From NCBI GenBank assembly GCA_001247695.2, contig LGRX02028756.1, positions 1 through 12,671 on the forward strand: a stretch of DNA of 12,671 nt, in the 5' to 3' direction. The stretch is from Cymbomonas tetramitiformis. Lineage: Eukaryota; Chlorophyta; Pyramimonadophyceae; Pyramimonadales; Pyramimonadaceae. The position numbers and the translations under genes were made by a program. Shown one piece after another: positions 1 through 8,270 of this stretch (positions within the stretch are counted from its first letter, which is position 1; every line of letters starts with the position of its first letter). The notes below the pieces were generated by a model. It was not told where the DNA came from and did not search any database. It saw only the letters and a program-made list of their open reading frames with translations.

Positions 1-3000
1 GCGGAGCCACGGGACACGGCGAAGGGCGGACCTGACGCGTGCGCGGAGCCGGAAGACCCCCACTGGTGGGCGGAGTCTGAGATGAGCAGGTTCAGGCAGG
101 AGGCCAAGTCCGTTATCAAAGACCATAAAGCCGAAACCTGGGAGACATTCGTCCAGAAATTCCGTAGTAACTACTATCGCATGAAAAAGTCGGCCCACAG
201 GTTCGTCTTCAGAGACCGCGACGCACTCCCGAAAGGAAGAACCTTGGGGATATGGGACAGAAACAACAAAATGGCAGTCGGGGCGGTGGCCACCGCAGAG
301 GCCTTTTCGGGGCACATGGCCCACTCGGACCCATATTGCTTCGAACACCCCAGGACGGACCAACTGGACGAAGAGATGCCATGGCTGGCGGCGGAAGCCC
401 CGGATAGCATGAAACCGGGGCAAAGACCGAGGAAGACGGAGCCGGGGAGCAGGCTCACTATTGAACTCTACAGACAAATTGTCAAACGGCTCCCCAACGG
501 GAAGGCAGCCGGCCCGGATGCGGTACCAAATGAAATCCTCAAGGCTATGCCGGAGGAATTCCACGAATTTCTCTTCTCGCTCATGAGGGCGATGTGGAAA
601 GCGGGGATAACCCCAGGCACCTGGAAGTTGGGCACCTTTGTCTACCTACATAAGAAAGGGGACACCTCTGCGTTCTCCAACTACAGGCCCATAGGGCTTC
701 TCCGCACAATTCTCAAGCTCTATACGGCAATGGTCACGGATGTTCTATCCACGTTCTGCGAGGTAAACAGTATCCACAGCCAAGAACAGATGGGTTCTAG
801 GAAACACAGAAGCACGATCAACCAGCTCCTTCGACTGCAGCATGTTATCGAGGACAGCAAACTGTCCCACAGCCAACTGCATGTTCTCTACGTGGACTTC
901 GAGAACGCCTACGGGTCGGGGGAGCATGACAGACTCCAGCACACCATGAAGTACCTGGGGATCCCGGAGGACGCGGTCAGAGTGGTGGCAGACCTCTACG
1001 GGGGGGAGGCACACAGGTCACCCTTTAGGATGGCCTCAAAGATAGAGCACTACAGCTCGGAGCCCCTCATGGTCAAAAGGGGACTAGTGCAGGGAGACTC
1101 GCTGAGCCCCCTGCTCTTTATTCTCTATTTGGAACCCCTACTACGCTGGCTCAAGGCGGGCAACAAGGGGTATCTGCACCGCCTCACGGATTCGGACAAA
1201 CCAATTCGCACTTCCTCGGCGGCATATGTGGACGATCTCGCCCTGATCGCGGAGTCGGCAACGCAACTGGCAGTGCAAGTCAGGAAGCTGGAGCTCTACT
1301 CCAACTGGAGTGGACTTCGAATCAACAAGACCAAATGCGGAATCACGGGAACGGACGAAAAAGGGTCTCCGATCCCTGAGGAGACATACGAGGATGTCAC
1401 CATGCGCACCCCCAGGGTAGGCAAGCATGGATTCCCGTACCTCCACCCGGATGACCCATACAAGTACCTTGGGATACAAGTAGCCCTCTCGGGGGACTGG
1501 ACGGTCCAAAAGCAAGCCTCCTTTCTGCAGGCAAGGGAAAGGATACAGGCGCTCCTCCACTCCCCTCTGACGAGCGGACAGCAAGAGGAGGTCCTCCGCT
1601 CGGCAATTATAGGACAGCTTAGATATGCCCTTCCCTTAGGGATTTTTTCTACCAAGGAAATCGAGGACCTAGACGCGATTATCGGCGGGGCGTACAAGCT
1701 CCTTAATGGACTGCCAAGAGGCACCGCTAATTGCTACACGGCACTCCCGAAAACCTCCTACGGGCTTGGGCACACACCACTGCTGGCCACGTACGCACAA
1801 AGTGTGGCGAGCGCCCTGCAGATGGCCACCGCCACCAGGGAGGACCTTCGAGAAAGGCCGAGAGAGGTGTTCAGAGAAAGTGAGGCCTTTCACGTCAAAC
1901 AGACCTCTCAACTTAGCGCCACCACGAGGGGGCTGGTCAGGTACCACTACAACCGCAGACAGGGACAGGTGGACGGTACGGTCAGAACTGGGGAACTCGA
2001 CAGGTGCTGCACAGCCCGGCAACTTGCGGTGCTACGTGAGCACCAAGTCTCGCTCACAGGATCTGGACCGCTGCTGGCGGACCTGATTAACACCCAGCAC
2101 GGGGTTATCTCCAAACTTGCGAACGCGGTTCGGAAGCCCTTCCCGAGTGCGCTCGAAGGCAGACACAGAACGGTCGTTGACCAGGACACGGGTGAGGAGA
2201 GCGTGAAGATCTACTCAGTCAATGACCAGGAGGAAATTCCGCTTAGTCTGACCACGCTGCTGCCTCTGCTCCCTTTCGTGGAGGAGGGGTTTTATGTGGC
2301 GAAGGGGGGCACCCGTGCGTGCAGCCTCAGAGAAGCAAAAACAAAAGTCCCCGCCAGGTTTCAAGGGCGCATGCGAACCTTCATGCTCATGCTGTACCCA
2401 TATATATGCGAAGCGCTCGCTGACAAGCCCAACGACGCGCGATTCTGGGACAACCCGAAGAACCTCACCCTCAAACCCCAGTTTATGCCGTACAAAGAGG
2501 CACACAACGCTCTAGGGTTCCAAAGGCTGGCAGAACCCCAGTCGACCGAAGGGGAAGAACTAACCACTTGGGAAGAGGGCTTCCACCCCACTCAATCCAA
2601 ATGGGGCCCGCGATCGCTGTGGCACGCAGGAAGAAGAGGACCCCCCACGACCTCCATGCAAGCCAGAAACGCCTTAAAACAAATGGCGACAGGTTATTGC
2701 GCCAAGGACGAAGAAGACCACGAAGACGCCTTTAAATGCCACGATATTGGAGTCAGACCCACCCTGCTTGAGGACCCGGGGGGTAGAGTCATGATCATGG
2801 ACTCCGTAGGCGTGAGACCCAAGGAGGAAAAATTCCTCTCAGACCTGCGACACGCAGCCAGAGCCGGAGCAAGACTCACCGAGAAGGAGGCGATGGACAG
2901 CAGGAGGGCGATGAGGAGAAACCGCTCTGAGGGGTCCCATGCGGACGGCCTCCTGAAGGGGGGAGGAAGAAGAGGAAACGAGCCCCGGGGGGAGGGCACC

Positions 3001-6000
3001 CCCAGGCACAGGACGGAAGGGGTCTTCTCGGACACCAGAGGCAGGGAGGCGTGGCTTAGCTCCATACAAGTGGAAACCCACAGCCTCTGCACGACGGGCT
3101 TGGACACAGTGTCGATGCACCAGACGAAACTCGCGGATGCCCTCAACGGAACCGAGTTCGAGCAGTCGGAACAATATGAGGCGCAGATGCGCAACACGAT
3201 GGAAACGGTCCGGGAAGAGGGATTTTCCTTTGTCCTGACTTGCGACGGCAGCCACTGGAATGTGCTCCTATTCGGAAAAAATGAGGACACCAGTGTTTCA
3301 ATCTACCTCTACGACCCAATGGGGGGGGAAGACACGCGCCTACTGACGGCGCTGAGACAGTGGGCAGGACCGCCGGGATGGCCGCCGGTCAACGTAACGG
3401 TCTCCAACATGGGGGTCGCACACCAACGGGACGGATACCAATGCGGCGTCTGGGTGTGCTACATGATTGACAAGTGGCAGGAATGGAATAGGTCCACCAC
3501 AGGAGAGAAGTGGGAGTCCTGGATCGGGCTGCATGGGCCCCCGGAGGGCGGAGAAGCTGCGACCTCCAAGGGATACAGGAAAGCCATGAGAGGCCCAATC
3601 ATGGCGCGCATAGGAGAATTGGAACAACGGGAGCGCCACCATGTGTTCCACGGGGAGGGAGAGACTCACGACCCAATCTCCTTCGAGGAAGTGGATGACG
3701 AAATCCAGGAAGAGGCTGGCGCGGGGCCAATGCAAGTCGGGAGGAGCCCGACCAGGCAGACCCAGGCAAACACGGTGCCAACAACCCCCAGGCACGCCCG
3801 GGAGCTCCCGAAGGTCGGTGAGAAAAGGACCAGGCAGATCATACAAAGCCCCCAGGCCACAGTGGAGAGCGAGGAGATCAGACCCAGGCCGAATCCGCCT
3901 GCGCAGACGCCCCAGAGGGAAACAAGCCCCCACCGGGTCACAAAGGTTAGCCTGGAAGACGGCAGAGGCACGAAATGGAAGGGGACCGCGGCGCAGATCA
4001 TGATGCTGAGGACATGGGTCCTCGCTCAATTATCCAAAGGAGATGTCAGGACTGGGGAGTTGTTCCAGCATGCGGCCAAAATCGGATTCCCGAGAGACGC
4101 GGTTAGGCTGATGACCACGCACCTCGTAAGCAGTGAACAGGTCGCATGGGCAACGCACCCCCCTGTTAATGACTGCCGGAACAGGAACATGTGGTGGAGG
4201 ATCGACACCATGGAGCTCTCGGTAGGCGCTGGCCCGACGGTTGCCAATGATCCGGAAGTGCTCGAAGAAACGGAGGAGGAACCCCAGGCCGTTGAGGCGT
4301 CCGAGAGCACCACGATCCTAGCGGTTAGGACGCACTGGGGAAGCAGGGAATACCTGCTTGGGCCTGTTCGCCCACAAGGGGAGGCATGGGTCGAAGAGGA
4401 CACACTGCTGACAGGAGGAATTGCGGGAATGAACCCGAGCCGGGCCGAACGAGAGACCGACACGTTCCACAACAAGAAGCGGGAAGCACAGCAGGCTCGG
4501 AGACCCACAGAAAGAGAACCGCTGTCAGGAGCTCCCACGAGGCATGCCCACTACTGGCCGGGGGTCACCGAGCTCAACATAGACACTGAACCCTTTAACC
4601 CAGACTGGGACGCAGCACCCTCGGGCAAGTGCACGCTCACGACAGAGACAGGCAGGCACCACGTGTTCGCGCACGACGAGCGTGGCAAGATGGTAGGCGC
4701 CCTCAAAGAAGAGGTACTCGATAGGCTCTACGACAGATATGTGGCCGCGGCGGGCACGGACAGCGCAGATCAGACCCACACAAGGGCGGGGGAAGAGCGA
4801 CGGCGGTCCTTCGAGGAGCGGGAGCCACAGCTGGGCACAGTCCACGGATTCGCCACAGAAGTAGTCCTCCTGCTCAAAAGATATTCCTGCGAGGAGGAGG
4901 AGGAAGTCAAGAAAACTGCACTGCAAAATCACTGGACGCTCCCTCCAGAAATTATGCAAGCGCTCCAGGAGGCCTTCGGGATCCAGGCGGAGATATTCGC
5001 GTCGCCGCTCAACGTACACAGCCACACGGCGACATACTGCTCCAAGTTCGACAGGGACAAGATTTTCGGATCCAAAGGGTCTGCATGGGACACCCAATGG
5101 GGAGAGCTGGGCGCCTTCGAGTTCAATCCGGAGTACACGGCGGCAGACCTAGACAAAGCGCTTAAGGAGGCCCTGATGTCCACCATGGCGAAAACCCCGG
5201 TACTGGGGGTAGGAATTTACCCGGCCTGGACGAGAACGCCAGCCAAGGCATACTGCAGGAGGTATGGAGATACTAGGATACATGAATTTGGGGTGATCCC
5301 AAGAAAAAGCTTTACGTTCCTTCCCCCAGACCACTGGGGAGGCACCACAGTATCAGGCGTCACGAAGAAGGACTACAGCAACTGGGGAGTTAGGATCCTG
5401 GTTGTTGCCAACGCAGAGGGATGGCAAAAATTCTGCCCGGACCCAGAAGGGGCAGCGGAACTAGTCGGGAAGGCCCTGCAGCGCAGCACGTACTGCACGG
5501 TCCGTAAGTACCACACGATTCGGAACCTCAGACCGGCCAACCCGAGGGTCCACACCTCGGACGCAGTGTCAGACATGGCGGCGGTCAAAAACGCGATGGA
5601 GAGCACTAGTCAACACGACATGATCTTCGACCCTCACCCGATGAGAAAATGGGAAATACCGAGCATGTCGCGCAGACAGGGATGGGGGAACGAAGGAGGT
5701 GAGGTCCCCAAGGAAGACCGCACCCCGGAGGCGGCGAGGGCCATGAGACAAACATGGCGCGACAGGGGACTCGCCGAGGTCACGATCACGGAGTACCATG
5801 CGGCGAACACGGCATGGCCTTTGGACAAGATCAAAGAGGACTCGAGGGCCAGATGGCTAAAAGCAATGGAGCGCACTCCCATGCTCTTCAGCAGACAAGA
5901 CAGGGACAGGGGACACACGGAAGTAAGGGAGAGGTTCCCCACGTGTCCCATTAAGCGCAAAACCGGACGTTCCAGAACCTTAGGGGAAATCAACAAAGCC

Positions 6001-8181
6001 TGGGATGCAACCTCGTTCCTCTATACGGATGGATCGCGACTGGACCCAGAGGAAGAAGGGGGATTACATAGAGTGGGAGCGGCCTACTGGGACCCCAGAG
6101 GGGATGAAAATCCCAGAACTTGGAGGGGCACGTGGTCGGCAGGTGGACACCTCACCATCAACAGGGCGGAACTCCTGGCGATCCACGCGGCACTCAGGGC
6201 CAGAGAATGCACAACACCGGGCGAGATAGCGATCTGCACGGACAGCCTCTGCAGTATGTACCAAATACTCAACATGTTATCCAGACCCCACACGATGGAG
6301 GGCCACAGACACAGGGATTTGCTTGAGGATATACTCTCCCTGGTAGAACAGCATAACAGCCAGGGAACGAAGGTCTCACTCAGGAAGGTCAAAAGCCACA
6401 CGGGGGTGAAGGGCAACGACAAGGCAGATGAGGCGGCCAAACAGGCAGCAGAGAACCAGGAGGGCACCACCCAAATTGACCCATGGGACAACAGGACCAT
6501 GTACACGCTCGTGGCCAATGCCCGGGATGGTGAATCGATGAGGCCCCTGCAAGGGGAGGGGGCGGTGGAAAGGTATGTGGCAGAAAGAATTGCACTAAAA
6601 GCGACACAGCACAAGTCAGTGAGAAAATGGCTACAGCCCCCGAGCAGCCCGTGGGAAGAATGGGGAACACCCGGCAGGGGAAATCGGGAGGGAGCTATCT
6701 CAGCAGAGGGCTCTATGACAAAGAACCCCACGACCGGCGCCCCAGGGCCAGCCCAAGGCCCCGACCGGGGCCGACAGAACGTGGAAATGGGGACACCAGG
6801 GGAGAATCTCCAGGAGCCGATGCTCCTGGAGGAACTCCAGCACGATCCCCGGAGCCAGGACGACCCGCCGGAGCGACGGGAGCCGGGCGACCAGGAACAG
6901 GTACACCCGCGGGATCAAGTGGCCACTCAGGACGAGTGGGACCTACTCTGGGAATTCGATGAGACGCGGGGGCCGCCTCTGGACATGGGCGAGAGGGGGG
7001 CCATGAACTCGCCAGACAGAGAGATGATGCAAGCGATCGAGGAGGCAGAACGTGAGGACCCAATTGACGGTCTATGCCGCTCGATGATGGAGATGGACCT
7101 GGGAGAGTCGGAACTCCAGAACCTGACGGACGTTCCACAACAAGCGATAGACGCCTACCAGGAAGCGGCCCCAGAGAGAAAAAGAAAGAGGAACAGGGAC
7201 CGGGAGGCCATGCACCGGAGAAACGGAGACAGGGCCGCCACAAGCCACGCAGACGCTGCCGCAGTCGAGACACACATGGGAAGAAGATTGGAGGAGCCCC
7301 CGCGGGAAATTCTCCAGGACAAGTCGATACCAGGAATATCCAATCACTTCTGGAAGGTTACTCCACCGACGCTCAGGTCCCTGATTCTAAGGTGCCGGTT
7401 TGGGGTCCTCATGACGACCGCCAGGAAGCACCTCATATGGCCGAACAAATATCCGGTCCCGGACTGCGCCCTCTGCGGGAGGAGGGACACTCCGGCACAC
7501 AGGCTGGCTGGATGCAAAGACGAGACCAGCATGAACATGGCCACAGCCAGGCACAACGAAGTGGCAAGGACCCTTTACGAAGCGATCAGGAAGGGACGAA
7601 CGGGCGCCAGTCCGATCTGGATCGCGCACCACGCTGGGCTCGACGGGACTAACAAATGTACCCGCCCGATACCGGACTTCGTACTCAAAAGGGGTCAGTG
7701 CCGTAGGGACGGAAGGGACCACCCGGGGGCGAAGGACCCCCCAGACGACATACCACACTTTGTGGATATTGTCATGATCAAGGGTGCAGAGGACGTCAGG
7801 GACGCCCCCCCAGGCAGGCCGGAAAACACCCACAGGGAGGATGTGGGAGAAATCCACCTCATAGAGGTGGCCTTCACGTGGGACACTCGCTGGTATGTGT
7901 CCCTTCACGATAAACTCAACAAGTATGAGCCCCTTATGGAGCTACTCAGATCCAAAGGCTATAAAGTGTTCTTTCACCCGATGGTTTTCGGAACCACGGG
8001 GTCGGTATATGAACACAACGCAAGGGCTCTCACGCAACACCTCGGCTTCAACAAGAAGGAAGCGGAGGCCCTCCTCAAGAAAATCAGTAGCATCGCGGTG
8101 GAATGGGCTGCCAAGATGTTGATTTCACACAGCAGGTCGGAGAAGGAGAAGGCTCTGAAAAACAGTAAAAAGCCGCCTTGA
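1..8181 (+). CDS. Non-LTR retrotransposon polyprotein (RT, C48 protease, PCIF1-like, RNase H, RLE), 5'-partial
   Basis: The frame is open from base 1 to a TGA at 8179-8181, so the ATG at 82 is probably internal and the protein starts upstream of the window. Residue numbers here and below count from that ATG (2,699 aa). Seen in order: reverse transcriptase (about 135-480), Ulp1-like cysteine protease (about 988-1137), Pro/Arg/Glu-rich linkers, PCIF1-like methyltransferase domain (about 1584-1811), RNase H (about 1975-2125), a charged linker with a basic RKRKR cluster at about 2366-2370, and a CCHC knuckle plus restriction-like endonuclease (about 2450-2690). RNase H with a C-terminal CCHC/RLE, and a size over 2,700 residues, point to a Dualen/RandI-like or related LINE; Dualen members also have an N-terminal apurinic-type endonuclease, which would lie off the left edge. 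The frame has no stop or frameshift, so this copy is either recent or still active. The clade assignment is inference. Confidence 0.95.
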   Translation, partial: AEPRDTAKGGPDACAEPEDPHWWAESEMSRFRQEAKSVIKDHKAETWETFVQKFRSNYYRMKKSAHRFVFRDRDALPKGRTLGIWDRNNKMAVGAVATAEAFSGHMAHSDPYCFEHPRTDQLDEEMPWLAAEAPDSMKPGQRPRKTEPGSRLTIELYRQIVKRLPNGKAAGPDAVPNEILKAMPEEFHEFLFSLMRAMWKAGITPGTWKLGTFVYLHKKGDTSAFSNYRPIGLLRTILKLYTAMVTDVLSTFCEVNSIHSQEQMGSRKHRSTINQLLRLQHVIEDSKLSHSQLHVLYVDFENAYGSGEHDRLQHTMKYLGIPEDAVRVVADLYGGEAHRSPFRMASKIEHYSSEPLMVKRGLVQGDSLSPLLFILYLEPLLRWLKAGNKGYLHRLTDSDKPIRTSSAAYVDDLALIAESATQLAVQVRKLELYSNWSGLRINKTKCGITGTDEKGSPIPEETYEDVTMRTPRVGKHGFPYLHPDDPYKYLGIQVALSGDWTVQKQASFLQARERIQALLHSPLTSGQQEEVLRSAIIGQLRYALPLGIFSTKEIEDLDAIIGGAYKLLNGLPRGTANCYTALPKTSYGLGHTPLLATYAQSVASALQMATATREDLRERPREVFRESEAFHVKQTSQLSATTRGLVRYHYNRRQGQVDGTVRTGELDRCCTARQLAVLREHQVSLTGSGPLLADLINTQHGVISKLANAVRKPFPSALEGRHRTVVDQDTGEESVKIYSVNDQEEIPLSLTTLLPLLPFVEEGFYVAKGGTRACSLREAKTKVPARFQGRMRTFMLMLYPYICEALADKPNDARFWDNPKNLTLKPQFMPYKEAHNALGFQRLAEPQSTEGEELTTWEEGFHPTQSKWGPRSLWHAGRRGPPTTSMQARNALKQMATGYCAKDEEDHEDAFKCHDIGVRPTLLEDPGGRVMIMDSVGVRPKEEKFLSDLRHAARAGARLTEKEAMDSRRAMRRNRSEGSHADGLLKGGGRRGNEPRGEGTPRHRTEGVFSDTRGREAWLSSIQVETHSLCTTGLDTVSMHQTKLADALNGTEFEQSEQYEAQMRNTMETVREEGFSFVLTCDGSHWNVLLFGKNEDTSVSIYLYDPMGGEDTRLLTALRQWAGPPGWPPVNVTVSNMGVAHQRDGYQCGVWVCYMIDKWQEWNRSTTGEKWESWIGLHGPPEGGEAATSKGYRKAMRGPIMARIGELEQRERHHVFHGEGETHDPISFEEVDDEIQEEAGAGPMQVGRSPTRQTQANTVPTTPRHARELPKVGEKRTRQIIQSPQATVESEEIRPRPNPPAQTPQRETSPHRVTKVSLEDGRGTKWKGTAAQIMMLRTWVLAQLSKGDVRTGELFQHAAKIGFPRDAVRLMTTHLVSSEQVAWATHPPVNDCRNRNMWWRIDTMELSVGAGPTVANDPEVLEETEEEPQAVEASESTTILAVRTHWGSREYLLGPVRPQGEAWVEEDTLLTGGIAGMNPSRAERETDTFHNKKREAQQARRPTEREPLSGAPTRHAHYWPGVTELNIDTEPFNPDWDAAPSGKCTLTTETGRHHVFAHDERGKMVGALKEEVLDRLYDRYVAAAGTDSADQTHTRAGEERRRSFEEREPQLGTVHGFATEVVLLLKRYSCEEEEEVKKTALQNHWTLPPEIMQALQEAFGIQAEIFASPLNVHSHTATYCSKFDRDKIFGSKGSAWDTQWGELGAFEFNPEYTAADLDKALKEALMSTMAKTPVLGVGIYPAWTRTPAKAYCRRYGDTRIHEFGVIPRKSFTFLPPDHWGGTTVSGVTKKDYSNWGVRILVVANAEGWQKFCPDPEGAAELVGKALQRSTYCTVRKYHTIRNLRPANPRVHTSDAVSDMAAVKNAMESTSQHDMIFDPHPMRKWEIPSMSRRQGWGNEGGEVPKEDRTPEAARAMRQTWRDRGLAEVTITEYHAANTAWPLDKIKEDSRARWLKAMERTPMLFSRQDRDRGHTEVRERFPTCPIKRKTGRSRTLGEINKAWDATSFLYTDGSRLDPEEEGGLHRVGAAYWDPRGDENPRTWRGTWSAGGHLTINRAELLAIHAALRARECTTPGEIAICTDSLCSMYQILNMLSRPHTMEGHRHRDLLEDILSLVEQHNSQGTKVSLRKVKSHTGVKGNDKADEAAKQAAENQEGTTQIDPWDNRTMYTLVANARDGESMRPLQGEGAVERYVAERIALKATQHKSVRKWLQPPSSPWEEWGTPGRGNREGAISAEGSMTKNPTTGAPGPAQGPDRGRQNVEMGTPGENLQEPMLLEELQHDPRSQDDPPERREPGDQEQVHPRDQVATQDEWDLLWEFDETRGPPLDMGERGAMNSPDREMMQAIEEAEREDPIDGLCRSMMEMDLGESELQNLTDVPQQAIDAYQEAAPERKRKRNRDREAMHRRNGDRAATSHADAAAVETHMGRRLEEPPREILQDKSIPGISNHFWKVTPPTLRSLILRCRFGVLMTTARKHLIWPNKYPVPDCALCGRRDTPAHRLAGCKDETSMNMATARHNEVARTLYEAIRKGRTGASPIWIAHHAGLDGTNKCTRPIPDFVLKRGQCRRDGRDHPGAKDPPDDIPHFVDIVMIKGAEDVRDAPPGRPENTHREDVGEIHLIEVAFTWDTRWYVSLHDKLNKYEPLMELLRSKGYKVFFHPMVFGTTGSVYEHNARALTQHLGFNKKEAEALLKKISSIAVEWAAKMLISHSRSEKEKALKNSKKPP
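484..1520 (+). other. Reverse transcriptase domain of the LINE polyprotein
   Basis: The domain copies element RNA into DNA. Visible motifs are an early AAGPDAVPNE block, NYRPIGLL (about 679-702), motif A YVDFENAYGS with catalytic Asp272 (codon 895-897), motif B RGLVQGDSLSPLLF, motif C YVDD with Asp384-Asp385 (1231-1236), motif D around INKTKCGI, and motif E YKYLGI. The long N-terminal blocks and the KYLGI-type motif E are typical of non-LTR elements rather than LTR retroelements. A LINE-style thumb follows, with LPRGTANCY and a YGLGHTPL segment at about 1707-1785. All three catalytic aspartates are present. Confidence 0.95.
3043..3492 (+). other. Ulp1/SENP-like (C48) cysteine protease domain of the LINE polyprotein
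   Basis: The domain shows the spacing of the Ulp1 catalytic set: His1058 in SHWNVLLF (codon 3253-3255), Asp1078 in YLYDPMG (3313-3315), Gln1115 in HQRDGYQCG (3424-3426) and Cys1121 in QCGVWVC (3442-3444). The Gln sits six residues before the Cys, as in SUMO and NEDD8 proteases. Possible roles are removing SUMO or ubiquitin-like tags from host proteins, or processing the polyprotein; the sequence does not distinguish these. An OTU-type protease has been described in Dualen elements, but this one reads as C48. The family call is firm and the substrate is unknown. Confidence 0.85.
4831..5514 (+). other. PCIF1/CAPAM-like (m6Am RNA methyltransferase family) domain of the LINE polyprotein
   Basis: The segment follows the PCIF1 catalytic domain in motif order. 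It has ALQEAFGIQAEIFASPLN (ASPLN at 4999-5013; PCIF1 has ECFASPLN), then a YCS-x-F element, FGSKG (5065-5079; PCIF1 FGSRG), GAFEFNPEY (NPEY at 5125-5136; PCIF1 has FEANPPF), a hydrophobic strand with a P-x-W element, a DHWGG/SGV segment, and WGVRILVVANAEGWQKFCP, matching the C-terminal strand that carries F-L-Q-N-D in PCIF1. PCIF1 methylates N6 of the 2'-O-methyladenosine next to the mRNA cap and binds the RNA polymerase II CTD through a separate WW domain; no WW domain is seen here. NPEY in place of NPPF may mean loss or change of catalysis. The assignment rests on motifs read by eye. Confidence 0.75.
6001..6456 (+). other. RNase H domain of the LINE polyprotein
   Basis: This is a type I RNase H fold that removes the RNA strand from RNA-DNA hybrids. 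The catalytic set is complete: Asp1983 in YTDGS (codon 6028-6030), Glu2030 in NRAELLAIHAAL (6169-6171), Asp2054 in CTDSLCS (6241-6243), His2106 in VKSHTGVKGND (6397-6399) and Asp2116 in KADEAA (6427-6429). Placing RNase H after the RT but before a C-terminal RLE matches Dualen-type organisation. The SHTGVKGND segment resembles the RNase H of I-clade and algal LINEs. Confidence 0.93.
7330..8150 (+). other. CCHC zinc knuckle and restriction-like endonuclease of the LINE polyprotein
   Basis: A C-x2-C-x7-H-x4-C knuckle lies at 7465-7515 (Cys2462, Cys2465, His2473, Cys2478). A PD-(D/E)xK-type nuclease follows: RPIPDF with Asp2532 (7675-7677), then HLIEVAF with Glu2595 (7864-7866) and a K-x2-KY helix (7912-7926). 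In R2, R4 and Dualen elements this module nicks the target site to prime reverse transcription. The order of knuckle, RHN-type segment, PD, acidic-x-V strand and KxxKY matches that family. A second acidic strand at 7753-7770 (HFVDIV) is an alternative for the middle active-site residue. Confidence 0.85.
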
Positions 8182-8270
8182 TTGTGCATGTGACTAGGGG
8201 CAGGCGTAACAGCTGTGCACCTTCAAATATCACGCTTCCAGTAGGAAGAGTCACATTTTTTCTTTTTCTT
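8182..8270 (+). other. 3' UTR of the LINE with T-rich end
   Basis: About 90 bases separate the polyprotein stop from the first recognisable gypsy sequence. It has no ORF continuation and no poly(A) tail. Its end (8255-8270) is almost pure T with single C interruptions. The exact end is uncertain by roughly 15 bases, because the tract read on the other strand is lysine codons that could in principle belong to the gypsy frame. Confidence 0.6.

Larger units (their letters stand above)
1..8270 (+). mobile_element. LINE-class retrotransposon, 3' portion, Dualen/RandI-like
   Basis: This is the 3' part of a non-LTR element: the polyprotein frame plus about 90 bases of 3' UTR. The right boundary is set where in-frame gypsy integrase homology on the minus strand stops, at about 8271. 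The UTR ends in a T-rich tract (8255-8272, three T runs split by single C) instead of a plain poly(A). The left end, the 5' UTR and any target-site duplication lie outside the window, so full length cannot be judged. Confidence 0.85.

Noticed and set aside
82..84. ATG as the start of the LINE polyprotein
   Set aside because: The frame is open for all 27 codons upstream to base 1, and no LINE domain boundary is visible there. The start most likely lies outside the window.
3340..4029. 229-codon minus-strand ORF antisense to the LINE
   Set aside because: It lies opposite the protease and linker, has biased composition and no recognisable domain. It is a shadow of a GC-rich plus-strand frame, as are the other antisense ORFs across 1-8181.
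7074..7652. 192-codon plus-strand ORF in another frame
   Set aside because: It overlaps the linker and zinc-knuckle region, is Arg/Gly/Pro-rich, and matches no family. It is a frame shadow.
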